Positions 1 to 7,865 of a stretch of DNA of 40,316 nucleotides are shown in pieces (position 1 is the first letter of the stretch; each line of letters starts with the position of its first letter). The stretch spans positions 1 to 40,316 of the forward strand of contig CAIMOW010000038.1 in assembly GCA_903843235.1 (NCBI GenBank), given 5' to 3'. The stretch comes from an uncultured beta proteobacterium. GTDB taxonomy: Bacteria; Pseudomonadota; Gammaproteobacteria; Burkholderiales; Burkholderiaceae. The notes below the pieces were generated by a model that was not told the origin of the DNA, did no database searches, and worked only from the letters and a program-made list of their open reading frames with translations. The position numbers were made by a program, and so were the translations under genes.

Positions 1-639
1 GGATGCTGAGCCGCCAACCCAGTTAAATTTATTTGAGTAATAACCGTCATTCCAAGTCAAAGCAAGCGTTAAATTATCTTTTGAATAATTAACCTGTGTG
101 CCGAAGGACACCGAACTAGTTTGATCCCACAGTAGACCTCTTTGGATATTTAAATTCTGATAGGTAAAGGTCGATTCGTACCCACCCATGGCTGGTAATT
201 TTCCAGCGGAAACAGACCAGTTTTGATCGTGCACATAAGTCGCATATGCTTGAGGAATATAGCCGTAGGTATTAACTGTCTCGCTTAAGCTGCGGACATA
301 AGTTTTTCCTAATACTGGAACAGAATAAAGGCCCGTCTGTATGAAGAATCGAAGGGGCCCCTCATTTTTTTGGATTAATAGTTGGGCATTTCCAAAATCT
401 ATAGCGCTATTTAATGGGTTTGTTTGCTTAAACCCAATTCCCGTTAAAACAGGAGAAATGCTCCATGTACCAAGCGCATCTAAATTAACTACAGGACTTT
501 TCCCAGTAAAAGATAATGAATCATCCATGTTAAAGCCTATCGGCTCAGATAACACTTCTACTTCAGCAGCAAAACACAGCATGCTAAAGCAAGTGATAAT
601 TAGAGCGCCACAGAGGGTTTGAAGAAATGATAGGTTCAA
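1..639 (-). CDS. Porin-like outer-membrane beta-barrel protein (5' part, runs off window)
   Basis: Open minus-strand frame of 213 codons that continues past base 1, so only the N-terminal part is visible. Read from a TTG at 637-639 it begins with a hydrophobic stretch ending in Cys-Phe-Ala-Ala-Glu, a good signal peptide of about 26 residues. The rest is rich in Tyr, Trp, Gly, Asn and Ser with alternating patterns (for example SVSAGKLPAMGGYEST and NDGYYSNKFNWVGGSAS), as in the BBP2/OmpL-like barrel porins (established family, my recognition). No ATG lies before the signal peptide. The only in-frame ATG (580-582) would leave six residues before the cleavage site. The gene follows the acetyltransferase gene in the same frame, 27 bases after its stop. 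Barrel type is fairly sure, substrate unknown, start uncertain. Confidence 0.6.
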   Translation of the reverse strand, partial: MNLSFLQTLCGALIITCFSMLCFAAEVEVLSEPIGFNMDDSLSFTGKSPVVNLDALGTWSISPVLTGIGFKQTNPLNSAIDFGNAQLLIQKNEGPLRFFIQTGLYSVPVLGKTYVRSLSETVNTYGYIPQAYATYVHDQNWSVSAGKLPAMGGYESTFTYQNLNIQRGLLWDQTSSVSFGTQVNYSKDNLTLALTWNDGYYSNKFNWVGGSAS

Positions 640-666
640 AAGACTAACGCGCTTAAATTGTTGATA

Positions 667-1353
667 TCACTTTGAGGAAATCGACATGACCCGAACAGGG
701 GTTTCTCTCAAAATCTTAAAGCCCATGCGCTCATAGATTCGAAGTGCATGCGTATTGTCATGCATCACATGTAAAAAAGAGTATTCCTGCCTTTTCAAAT
801 GCTCGTCAAGGAGTCGCCCCAGGATTGTTCTTGCATATCCCAAGCCTTGGTAATCGGGATGAGTCGCAAGGCTAGAAATTTCCCGAAACCTACCCGCATG
901 CATTCTTTCCCCGCCCATTGATACCAGTTCATCGCCTTCGTATATCCCTAAATAAATACCAAGCTCAAGCGCCCTAGGGCCAAAAGGGTCTAAATTAGCA
1001 AGCTTGGCAAGCTTTAGAACCTGAGGTAAATCTTCTAAAGAAAGGAGTTTGATATCTTTATTAGGCAGTAATTCTGGTAATCTTCCAGGCCATGTCATCA
1101 AATACGCTGAAGTGTCAGCGAGAATCTCCCAACCTTTCATTACACGGCCAGACCACCCAGAGCAATAAAGATGCTCCCCAATATCGCATTGCAGCGTTAA
1201 AGCCTCAAAATCAGGGTGCTCACATGATTCATAGGCAACTATTGGCGAAAAACCTTTTGCATATCGTCTTGCTGTCGGACCACCAACTGCAAACTTCAAA
1301 TGGGGGCCGCTCAAAGCATGCCATGCAATATTATCCAACATGGTTATATTCAT
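667..1353 (-). CDS. GNAT-family N-acetyltransferase
   Basis: A 228-residue protein whose C-terminal half is a GNAT fold. It has the acetyl-CoA-binding stretch SSLATHPDYQGLGYARTILG (about residues 165-184), a form of the Q/R-x-x-G-x-G/A loop, and then the closing NTHALRIYERMGFK motif near residues 201-214. The N-terminal half (LDNIAWHALSGPHLKFA) is a lineage-specific extension seen in the FR47-like members of the superfamily. A second ATG at codon 5 (MLDNIAWH) is an equally likely start, because neither has a clear Shine-Dalgarno. The substrate cannot be read from sequence. Downstream and in the same frame lies the porin-like gene. Confidence 0.85.
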   Translation of the reverse strand: MNITMLDNIAWHALSGPHLKFAVGGPTARRYAKGFSPIVAYESCEHPDFEALTLQCDIGEHLYCSGWSGRVMKGWEILADTSAYLMTWPGRLPELLPNKDIKLLSLEDLPQVLKLAKLANLDPFGPRALELGIYLGIYEGDELVSMGGERMHAGRFREISSLATHPDYQGLGYARTILGRLLDEHLKRQEYSFLHVMHDNTHALRIYERMGFKILRETPVRVMSISSK

Positions 1354-1500
1354 GAGTTACTGGATCCATAACAAGGTTTATTCGCAAGATAATTTCATTA
1401 TGGATACTTTAACCTGCTTCCTCAGATCTTATCGTGAGCGCTTGAAGGAAGGCTTAAAAGACAAAAACCATTGAGTTTTTTAGCGGCGAAAAAAAGTAAT

Positions 1501-2916
1501 TCACACCCTCAAAATTTTCCCTGGATTCAGGATATTTTTAGGATCCAAGGCTTTTTTAATCGATCGCATCACCTCAATTGCGCCAGTTCCATGCTCATCC
1601 ACTAGAAAATCGATCTTATGCATACCTACTCCATGCTCTCCAGTACAGGTTCCACCCAGTATTAATGCCCTATGAACAATCGCAGAATTGATTCTCTCAG
1701 CCTCGACCAAATCGTCTGGCTTGGTGGGATCAATAACCAAAAGAACATGGTAATTGCCATCTCCTACATGGCCCAGAATAGGTGCTTTTAACCAGGAGGT
1801 ATCTAAATCTTGTTTAGTTTCAGTAATACATTGGGATAGTTTTGATATAGGGACACATACATCTGTGTTAATAATCCGACACCCAGGCTGCAACTGCAAA
1901 CAAGCAAAATAGGCATTGTGTCGCGCATGCCATAGCCTTGCCATGTCTTCAGGGCGGGTAGCCCATTCAAAGTCATGACCGCTATTATTTTTTGCTATTT
2001 CCTGAACTATTCCCATCTGCTCTTTTAGAGACTGGCTTGACCCAGTAAATTCAAAAAATAAAGTAGGTTTTTCTTTCAGGGAAAGTTTGCTGTACTGATT
2101 GATAGCTTTGATGGCCAACTCATCGAGAAGTTCTACTCTAGCAATTGGTATGCCCATTTGAATTAACTCCATAACCGCTGTTACCGCATCCGTAATGCTA
2201 GTAAAAATACAAATGGCTGCAGCAATATCCTCTGGTTGCGGGTATATCTTCAATGTGACCTCTGTGATGATTCCAAGAGTTCCCTCGCTACCAACAAAAA
2301 GCCGAGTAAGATCATATCCAGCAGATGATTTTTTAGCATGCGTACCTGTTTTAATAATCTCACCAGATGCCGTTACAACAGTCAAAGCCAACACATTCTC
2401 ACGCATGGTTCCATAGCGAACTGCGTTAGTACCAGAGGCTCGTGTTGCGCACATACCCCCAATCGAGGCATCCGCTCCGGGATCAACAGGAAAAAAATAA
2501 CCTGTATCTTTAAGCTCGGTATTTAATTGATGGCGCCTAACAGCAGGCTCAACAATAACCATTAAATCCTCTGGATAAATCCCCAGAATTCGATTCATAT
2601 TATTAAGATCAAGTGAAATGCCGCCATGAATCGGCAAGATATGTCCTTCGACTGATGTTCCTGCCCCGAATGGAATAATGGGGACTTCAAATTGACTGCA
2701 AAGCTTGACTAGTGCGACTACTTCATCAGTGGAATTAGCAAAAACAACTGCCTTTGGTGATATAGGGGGATAAGATGATTCATCACGTCCATGATGGTCC
2801 AAAATGGCTGGCGCAACACTAAAGCGCACGCCAAATATTGCCTTAAGGTCATCAACCAATACATCGGGCAGTTCCAGATTACTTTGCATTGGTTGGGCAG
2901 CAGATTTGGCTATCAA
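1501..2916 (-). CDS. FAD-linked oxidase, D-lactate dehydrogenase (cytochrome)/GlcD type
   Basis: 471 residues, the normal length for the FAD_binding_4 plus FAD-oxidase_C family, which oxidises D-2-hydroxyacids (D-lactate, glycolate, D-2-hydroxyglutarate) and passes electrons to cytochrome c or quinone. Visible are the FAD-binding PFGAGTSVEGH (residues 82-92), the ATRASGTNAVRYGTMRENV segment (157-175), LFVGSEGTLGIITE, and in the cap domain GHVGDGNYHVLL and TGEHGVGMHK, which carry the metal and substrate histidines and glutamate. The start is a TTG with AAAGG about 7 bases upstream. An ATG at codon 10 is the alternative. There is no signal peptide, so it is probably cytoplasmic and membrane-associated. 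No glcE or glcF partner is adjacent, favouring a single-subunit D-lactate dehydrogenase. Exact substrate unproven. Confidence 0.85.
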   Translation of the reverse strand: MIAKSAAQPMQSNLELPDVLVDDLKAIFGVRFSVAPAILDHHGRDESSYPPISPKAVVFANSTDEVVALVKLCSQFEVPIIPFGAGTSVEGHILPIHGGISLDLNNMNRILGIYPEDLMVIVEPAVRRHQLNTELKDTGYFFPVDPGADASIGGMCATRASGTNAVRYGTMRENVLALTVVTASGEIIKTGTHAKKSSAGYDLTRLFVGSEGTLGIITEVTLKIYPQPEDIAAAICIFTSITDAVTAVMELIQMGIPIARVELLDELAIKAINQYSKLSLKEKPTLFFEFTGSSQSLKEQMGIVQEIAKNNSGHDFEWATRPEDMARLWHARHNAYFACLQLQPGCRIINTDVCVPISKLSQCITETKQDLDTSWLKAPILGHVGDGNYHVLLVIDPTKPDDLVEAERINSAIVHRALILGGTCTGEHGVGMHKIDFLVDEHGTGAIEVMRSIKKALDPKNILNPGKILRV

Positions 2917-2945
2917 GAGAAACCTTTAAGATGGGCGTTAAGTCC

Positions 2946-3299
2946 TTATTCACCTTCAACAATATATAGTTTAACCTTTACATATCTTTCGGCTGATGGT
3001 TTCAAATCTTGGTAGCTCTTGGATGCATAAAACCCTTTCGCCTGTCCATAGCTCTTAAATTTAATGATGGTAATTCTGTCAGCCATTTTAGGTAAACCAA
3101 CGATTCCCTCGCTTTGGCCGCCACCAACAATCACTACTGCCCCAGCATCGGTTAATAGTTTTTGTATTTTTGGCCACAGGTCTTTTTGATAACCCTCTTT
3201 ATCAGTAATCGTAATTTCCGCCACACTATAGGCCGGCTTGGGGGTAGCAAAAACAGATGCTGAAAAACATAGCAACAAAATGGCCAATAGCTTCTTCAT
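2946..3299 (-). CDS. Exported DUF1330 family protein
   Basis: 117 residues with a clear signal peptide (MKKLLAILLLCFSASVFA, cleavage after residue 18) followed by one DUF1330 domain, an EthD-like ferredoxin fold. The domain is recognisable by YSVAEITITDKEGYQ at its start and by the central IIKFKSYGQAKGFYASKSYQ near residues 79-98, ending with VKVKLYIVEG. The family has no assigned reaction, and an exported copy is less common than the cytoplasmic one. It lies 29 bases upstream of the FAD-oxidase gene on the same strand, so the two may be co-transcribed. Confidence 0.75.
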   Translation of the reverse strand: MKKLLAILLLCFSASVFATPKPAYSVAEITITDKEGYQKDLWPKIQKLLTDAGAVVIVGGGQSEGIVGLPKMADRITIIKFKSYGQAKGFYASKSYQDLKPSAERYVKVKLYIVEGE

Positions 3300-3555
3300 T
3301 TGAATCTCCCGTGTAAATTATTGAGATAGACTGTTTTTTAGTAAATTAGCTCATTTACAGTCTGTAAACAAGCCGTTTAATCCCGAGTTCTTAGTAATTC
3401 AATGCGCCAACGGTGCCTTTGGAGATAGGAAACCGATGTTTTTGAGGAATCTGTCACTACACCCAAAATCCTAAGTAACTGATTTAATCGAAAAGAAAAA
3501 AGCCAGGCGGCCATTCGACTGAATTCACCCTGACAGGCTCAGCCCAAAGCAACCA

Positions 3556-4452
3556 TTAAACAGGGTCAATATGGGTCATGACATTGAGGACTGGTAATTC
3601 TTTCTTGATTTGATTTCCAGCTCTTAGGGCAATGTCATGGCCAATCTGAACGGTAGCGTTTGCATCTACATCAATATGGACATCAACCAAAATCATGTCG
3701 CCCATCTTGCGAGTTCTCAGATCATGAAAGCCTCTAACGCCATCAGTAGATTTAATAATTTCCTCTATTTGACGATGCTCCACTTCAGATACTGCCCTAT
3801 CCATCAAGTCATGAAGGGCATCCCAGCCAAACTTCCAACCCATTTTTGCTACCATTAAGCCGACCACTAAAGCGCCAATAGCATCAAAGATTGGATGCCC
3901 TAATAAGGCACCAACAATACCAACTGAAACCACCAAAGAAGAAGCCGCATCAGATCTTGCGTGCCAAGCATTCGCGACTAGCATTGAGGAGCGGACTCGC
4001 TTGGCTACTGCCAGCATATATCTAAAAAGTAATTCCTTAGCAACTAAAGAGGCTAATGCTACATACAAAGCCAAGATTTGAATTTGTCCAGTCGGAACAG
4101 GATTAACAATCTTTTCTCCGGCCTTGAAAAGCATACCGGCACCAACGGCTAGTAATGAAATTCCTAAAAAAAGAGAGGCGGCCGTTTCATATCTTTGATG
4201 GCCATAGTGGTGATCCTCATCCGCATCTTTGGCGCTATGATGATTGGCAAAGAGTACAACAAAATCAGCAACTAAATCTGTCGCAGAATGAATACCATCG
4301 GCAATCAAGCCTTGGGAGCCAGACACAATACCCGTAAACACTTGAGAAACTGTTAAACCGATATTGACAATGACACTAACCAATGTGCACTTCTTGGCGG
4401 CATCTTGCTTAGCAGGCGTTTGCGATTCGTGATCTTCTATTTCTTTATCCAT
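3556..4452 (-). CDS. Cation diffusion facilitator (divalent metal efflux)
   Basis: 298 residues, six predicted membrane helices then a cytoplasmic domain of about 85 residues. The metal site of the family is visible as HSATD in helix 2 (His55, Asp59) and HARSD in helix 5 (His164, Asp168). The H-x3-D/H-x3-D pairing is usually associated with zinc-type CDFs. A His/Asp-rich loop (NHHSAKDADEDHHYGH, residues 70-85) joins helices 2 and 3. The C-terminal domain has the usual HHDLRTRKMGD-like and VDVHIDVD strands. It is the last gene of the cytochrome operon, 17 bases after the mono-heme cytochrome gene, which hints at a role in metal supply or detoxification linked to that system (inference). Metal specificity unproven. 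Confidence 0.88.
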   Translation of the reverse strand: MDKEIEDHESQTPAKQDAAKKCTLVSVIVNIGLTVSQVFTGIVSGSQGLIADGIHSATDLVADFVVLFANHHSAKDADEDHHYGHQRYETAASLFLGISLLAVGAGMLFKAGEKIVNPVPTGQIQILALYVALASLVAKELLFRYMLAVAKRVRSSMLVANAWHARSDAASSLVVSVGIVGALLGHPIFDAIGALVVGLMVAKMGWKFGWDALHDLMDRAVSEVEHRQIEEIIKSTDGVRGFHDLRTRKMGDMILVDVHIDVDANATVQIGHDIALRAGNQIKKELPVLNVMTHIDPV

Positions 4453-4469
4453 TAGATGGCACCATTGAT

Positions 4470-4859
4470 TTACTGTATATTTTTTCGATTAGCAATTTCT
4501 TTATTGATTTCTTCAAACATGGGTTTATCTGGCGTGGCCCAATGCCCCCCTGATTTATTAACCATATAATTTAACGCTTCAGAAAATTGCTCAACGGATA
4601 AGCGCTCCTTACCGCCTCTTGGTGGCATCGCCCTTATTCCAACATATCCATGCGCCGTAATAATTATCTGTCCTTCATTAATTAATTTTCCCCATGCAAA
4701 TTTGTCGCCTAACTTTGGGGCATTAGCAACACCCTGAGCGTGGCAAACAAAGCAGACTTCCTTATAGATTTTCTCGCCACTTGCATTTTTTTCATTGGCA
4801 AAGGCAGGCTCAAAAAAGGCAATAGCAAGGACTAAAAAAAGGATGGCTTTAGTCTTCAT
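4470..4859 (-). CDS. Periplasmic mono-heme cytochrome c (c5-like)
   Basis: 129 residues with a signal peptide (about residues 1-21) and one heme-attachment motif CFVCH (36-40). The likely sixth ligand is Met78 in the MPPRGG turn, a feature of class I c5-type cytochromes. It should act as a soluble periplasmic electron carrier. It is the fifth gene of the DHC/SHP operon, 32 bases after the cytochrome b561 gene and 17 bases before the CDF transporter. Its presence suggests an extra electron exit or entry for the cytochrome b-DHC-SHP chain (inference). Confidence 0.85.
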   Translation of the reverse strand: MKTKAILFLVLAIAFFEPAFANEKNASGEKIYKEVCFVCHAQGVANAPKLGDKFAWGKLINEGQIIITAHGYVGIRAMPPRGGKERLSVEQFSEALNYMVNKSGGHWATPDKPMFEEINKEIANRKNIQ

Positions 4860-4891
4860 GGGTCATAAATTTAAATAAGTGTAATCAATAA

Positions 4892-5539
4892 TTATTGGGT
4901 TAATGCTGGCAAAGAACCGTTGACCACCAGGTAAAAAGAATACGCCCATGCGAGAGCCAAGATCACGCCAACAAAATACAATGGATAAAGAATAGCTTGC
5001 TCGGTAACACCCTGTTTTTTACCTGTAACCATAGATCTGACTAAATTTTCTTTTTGTAAAAAGCTCATGATGATAGCGGCCGCTATATGCAGAATCACGA
5101 TTGCCATCGCAATGCTGGCAATCGCATCATGTGCGTCTCCCATCAAATCACCAAGAAATTCTTTAACGCTCCAATAGCCGGTTAATCCAATGAATAGAAT
5201 CAAGACCATCAATGAAATCATCGCCAAGGCACCTGCAGGATTATGCCCAAGGCCGGGATGCTGGTTTCCAGTTAATAGCGCCTTGATATGATGAATGGTT
5301 TCTCTTGGGCCTTTAATAAACTGAGTAAAGCGAGCATACCTAGTGCCAACAATTCCCCAAATAATTCTAAATAGAACTAGGGCACAAGCTGAATACCCAA
5401 ATGCATAATGAATCATTTGCTGAGCTTCACTTTCTGAAGTAAGCCAAGCGCCTGCAAATGAAACTACCAAAAGCCAATGAAAGACTCTGACAGGAAAATC
5501 CCAAACTAGAATAGATTGCTTTTGATTAGAAGTGTTCAT
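4892..5539 (-). CDS. Cytochrome b561-type membrane subunit of the DHC/SHP system
   Basis: 215 residues, four main membrane helices, matching the Ni-hydrogenase-type cytochrome b family. The N-terminal VWDFPVRVFHWLLV gives the first heme-ligand histidine, IHYAFGYSA lies in helix 2, and DAHDAIASIAMAIVILHIAAA supplies further histidines in later helices. Proteins of this type pass electrons from the quinol pool to periplasmic di-heme cytochrome c. The start codon overlaps the stop of the preceding DHC gene by four bases (ATGA), indicating translational coupling. Family strong; electron donor and acceptor inferred from context. Confidence 0.88.
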   Translation of the reverse strand: MNTSNQKQSILVWDFPVRVFHWLLVVSFAGAWLTSESEAQQMIHYAFGYSACALVLFRIIWGIVGTRYARFTQFIKGPRETIHHIKALLTGNQHPGLGHNPAGALAMISLMVLILFIGLTGYWSVKEFLGDLMGDAHDAIASIAMAIVILHIAAAIIMSFLQKENLVRSMVTGKKQGVTEQAILYPLYFVGVILALAWAYSFYLVVNGSLPALTQ

Positions 5540-6000
5540 TTTGCTGGTATCCGGATATTGTCTTCATTAAACACCCCTTTGGCGGCATCCGTATGACAAG
5601 CAGCACAGTTAGCTGGACTCTTCACTCCAGCTCTTTTCCACACATCGGCTTTTACTTCATCATGTTTACGAATAAACCAGGCAGTTTTAGTGATTCGATT
5701 CTCTGGAGATAATGCCGAATACTTTTCCTTAGTGGCGGCATTTTTAAGAAGCCACTGAGTGATTTCAGTTTGCGCCTTTGCGTCAAGACTTGCGTCTGTA
5801 CCAAAGTGATTATCAAGGCCCGACATGATTTTTTGCCAATTCTTCTGACCCAATAATCCTGGCTGATAAGCCATGTGGCAACTGGCACACTCGGCCTCAT
5901 AGGTCTTAGGGACATCAGAGGGCATGGCCATTTTCGCGGCAGAAACTGGCGTTACCAATAAAGCCAGCAATGGTAAGAGAAAGTATGTTTTCATAAGCAT
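5536..6000 (-). CDS. Di-heme cytochrome c, DHC family (copy 1)
   Basis: 154 residues, signal peptide, and two heme motifs far apart: CASCH (38-42) and CAACH (132-136). Between them lie the family signatures CASCHMAYQPGLL, SGLDNHFGTDASLD and NRITKTAWFIRKHDEV, which place it in the DHC family known from Rhodobacter sphaeroides and Shewanella as electron donor to SHP. An ATG at codon 3 (5994) has AGGA five bases upstream and is the more likely start. It sits directly after the SHP gene and overlaps cytochrome b561 by four bases, the usual SHP-DHC-cytochrome b cluster. Confidence 0.92.
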   Translation of the reverse strand: MLMKTYFLLPLLALLVTPVSAAKMAMPSDVPKTYEAECASCHMAYQPGLLGQKNWQKIMSGLDNHFGTDASLDAKAQTEITQWLLKNAATKEKYSALSPENRITKTAWFIRKHDEVKADVWKRAGVKSPANCAACHTDAAKGVFNEDNIRIPAK

Positions 6001-6001
6001 C

Positions 6002-6388
6002 CTATTTAACCGTCATTAACCAAGAAAGCACATCTGCTTTTTCTTGGGCAGTACATTCGCGACCGAGCACATCATTACAGTTCCGCTTAAACCACTTTTC
6101 AACCTTGGCTTGATCAACAAATCGCTCGGAATTAACATTAGGTGACATGGGCCTTATAACCTTGCCGGTAACAACATGTTTTGCATCGTGATTAGGTGGA
6201 TTTTCATGACAAGTAGCACAACTCCACTCTTTACCATGCTTAGCATTGAAAAATTGCTCTCCACGATTGATTGACGCCTTGCTAGATTGCGCCTCATAGG
6301 ATTTCATAAGCTCTTGCGGCGTAGTGGCAGATGCAGATAGAACAAAGCCAAATGTTGCCAATCCTATTAATAAAGTAAATATTTTCAT
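6002..6388 (-). CDS. SHP-type oxygen/NO-binding cytochrome c (DUF1924)
   Basis: 128 residues: signal peptide (1-21), one heme site CATCH (57-61), and a C-terminal helix with KRNCNDVLGRECT (101-113). In the sphaeroides heme protein an asparagine is the unusual, exchangeable heme ligand that makes room for O2 or NO. Here Asn103 of the RNC motif is the likely equivalent, and Cys104/Cys112 could form the neighbouring disulfide (by analogy). Its ATG overlaps the stop of the upstream DHC copy 2 by four bases. The biological role of SHP is unsettled; oxygen, NO or peroxide chemistry has been proposed. Family call is firm. Confidence 0.9.
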   Translation of the reverse strand: MKIFTLLIGLATFGFVLSASATTPQELMKSYEAQSSKASINRGEQFFNAKHGKEWSCATCHENPPNHDAKHVVTGKVIRPMSPNVNSERFVDQAKVEKWFKRNCNDVLGRECTAQEKADVLSWLMTVK

Positions 6389-6906
6389 TTGGTATTGGGC
6401 TTTCTATTAAGGCCAAAGGGGTTTAGCTGTAACTGCCAATCAGTATTGGCGGGAATTTTATTTTCATCAAATCGTCCATCGGTCGCATGACTGTGACAGA
6501 CCGCACAATTAGACCCAGATCCAACACTTGAGTTATCAAAATATCTTTTACTCTTACCATGCATTCTATTAAACCAAAGGGTTTGAGTAATCCGTAAATC
6601 GCTACCGTCTTTTTTTACGCCTAGCGTAGCGCCGGAATTCGAAAGTAAATAGTCCTCGATTTGCCTTCGAATCTGATCATCAACTTGGGCATTGCTTCCA
6701 AAGTGCTCGTGAAGGTCAACCATGATTTTTTTCCAGGAATTACTAGGCAATAAATCGGGGGGAAAGGCCACATGACACTCTGCACATTCAGAATAATAGA
6801 TGGCGGGGGTATTTGCTGGAAATACGCCTCTCTTTCCAGCATGAGCCTCTTGAATGACGCTTAATACCAGTAAAAGAAAGTATGCTCCGAACTTCTGTGA
6901 TACCAA
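6385..6906 (-). CDS. Di-heme cytochrome c, DHC family (copy 2)
   Basis: 173 residues with signal peptide (about 1-23) and two heme motifs, CAECH (41-45) and CAVCH (134-138). It shares with copy 1 the pattern CxxCHxAxxPxLL, a W-x-K-I-M helix (SWKKIMVDLHEHFGSNAQVDD) and RITQTLWFNRMH, so the two are paralogs. It has a longer C-terminal tail (NTDWQLQLNPFGLN). The first gene of the operon. Its start is a TTG with GGAG six bases upstream; an ATG that overlaps the GGAG is closed by TAA after three codons. A second DHC ahead of SHP is unusual compared with the standard three-gene cluster. Confidence 0.9.
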   Translation of the reverse strand: MVSQKFGAYFLLLVLSVIQEAHAGKRGVFPANTPAIYYSECAECHVAFPPDLLPSNSWKKIMVDLHEHFGSNAQVDDQIRRQIEDYLLSNSGATLGVKKDGSDLRITQTLWFNRMHGKSKRYFDNSSVGSGSNCAVCHSHATDGRFDENKIPANTDWQLQLNPFGLNRKPNTK

Positions 6907-7428
6907 TTAGGACTCCATATTGCTTGAATGGGTGCTTCACACTTTGATTTTACCCCCTGAGAAATACGCAACATCGAACCTCAAAATATCCTCTAAATGC
7001 AGATTTCTATGTCAAAAGATGAAAAATCAACCGAAGGTGGAGAGCTTATTCAGGTGTTGGTGCCTTCATTACCCTTTGCGCGGTCATTGACTTTGCCAAA
7101 GAAAACCAGCTTGAAAACTCCAAATTCCTGATATCCTTATTATGACAATCATGCCCGACGTAGTAACACTCGATTTCAGTGCCTCTGTTTCCCCCAACAT
7201 ATTCGATGTGTTGTGCAATAGCAATCTGATTGCACCGTTGCTTTTAGCTAATTTGCTATCACCTGAACGCTGGATACTTTCAGAAAAAATTTATTCCAAA
7301 TATTCACATTCAGCAGGCCTTAAGCAAAGATTATCTAGAGTGTTTATCCTTTTCACCTTAAACTACTTCTATTGAGACGCAATGAGTTCAGCATAAAAAT
7401 ATCTTAACGCTTTTAATACGATTCGACC
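6907..7428. other. Divergent intergenic stretch between the DHC operon and ratA-like gene
   Basis: 522 bases without a gene I can support. It must hold the promoters of both flanking transcription units. At 7009-7131 a plus-strand ATG opens a 40-codon frame, and an overlapping frame reads VGAFITLCAVIDFAKENQLE without a start, so this part may be decayed coding DNA. I found no clear FNR box here. A 77-codon frame at 7142-7375 has no recognisable content. Confidence 0.4.
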
Positions 7429-7860
7429 ATGCCCAATCTAATTAAATCTGTATTACTGAGCCACTCTGCGGAAAAAATATACGACTTGGTTAATGATGTT
7501 GAAAGCTACCGAGAGTTTTTACCTTGGTGTGGCGGGGTAGATATTTTAGAGAAAACGGATACCCTGCTGGACGTCAGAATTCATATTCATTACATGGGAA
7601 TTGAGCAATATTTTCATACCCGTAATGTCAATACTAGACCTACCTATATGGACATGAATTTTGTAGATGGGCCCTTTGAGCATTTTCATGGCTATTGGAG
7701 ATTTACCCCATTACAAGATGATGCTTGCAAGGTAGAGTTTGAGTTGCACTATGAGTTTAAAAGCCACTCACTAGAAAAAATTATTGGTCCAGTATTCAAT
7801 TTTATTACCGGAACTTTTGTCGAAAACTTTGTGAAACGTGCCGATCAAATTTATCAGTGA
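7429..7860 (+). CDS. RatA/COQ10-like START-domain protein
   Basis: 143 residues, the full length of the polyketide-cyclase/START family that includes RatA and the ubiquinone chaperone COQ10. Typical are the opening LSHSAEKIYDLVNDVESYREFLPWC (abbreviated here to its ends, residues 8-32), FLPWCGG, and the closing FNFITGTFVENFVKRADQIY. The family binds hydrophobic ligands such as ubiquinone; E. coli RatA was described as inhibiting 70S assembly. In Burkholderiales the gene usually neighbours smpB, which is not seen here. It converges on rquA with five bases between the stops, so a quinone-handling role beside a quinone-modifying enzyme is tempting but only inference. Confidence 0.82.
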   Translation: MPNLIKSVLLSHSAEKIYDLVNDVESYREFLPWCGGVDILEKTDTLLDVRIHIHYMGIEQYFHTRNVNTRPTYMDMNFVDGPFEHFHGYWRFTPLQDDACKVEFELHYEFKSHSLEKIIGPVFNFITGTFVENFVKRADQIYQ

Positions 7861-7865
7861 GTTAC

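Noticed and set aside
6907-7010. FNR box for the DHC/SHP operon
   Set aside because: TTGAT-like half-sites exist, but no partner half-site at the right distance with more than chance agreement.
7142-7375. Plus-strand frame of 77 codons between the DHC operon and the ratA-like gene
   Set aside because: No ribosome-binding site, no recognisable motif, odd composition for a soluble protein, and it lies where promoters are expected.
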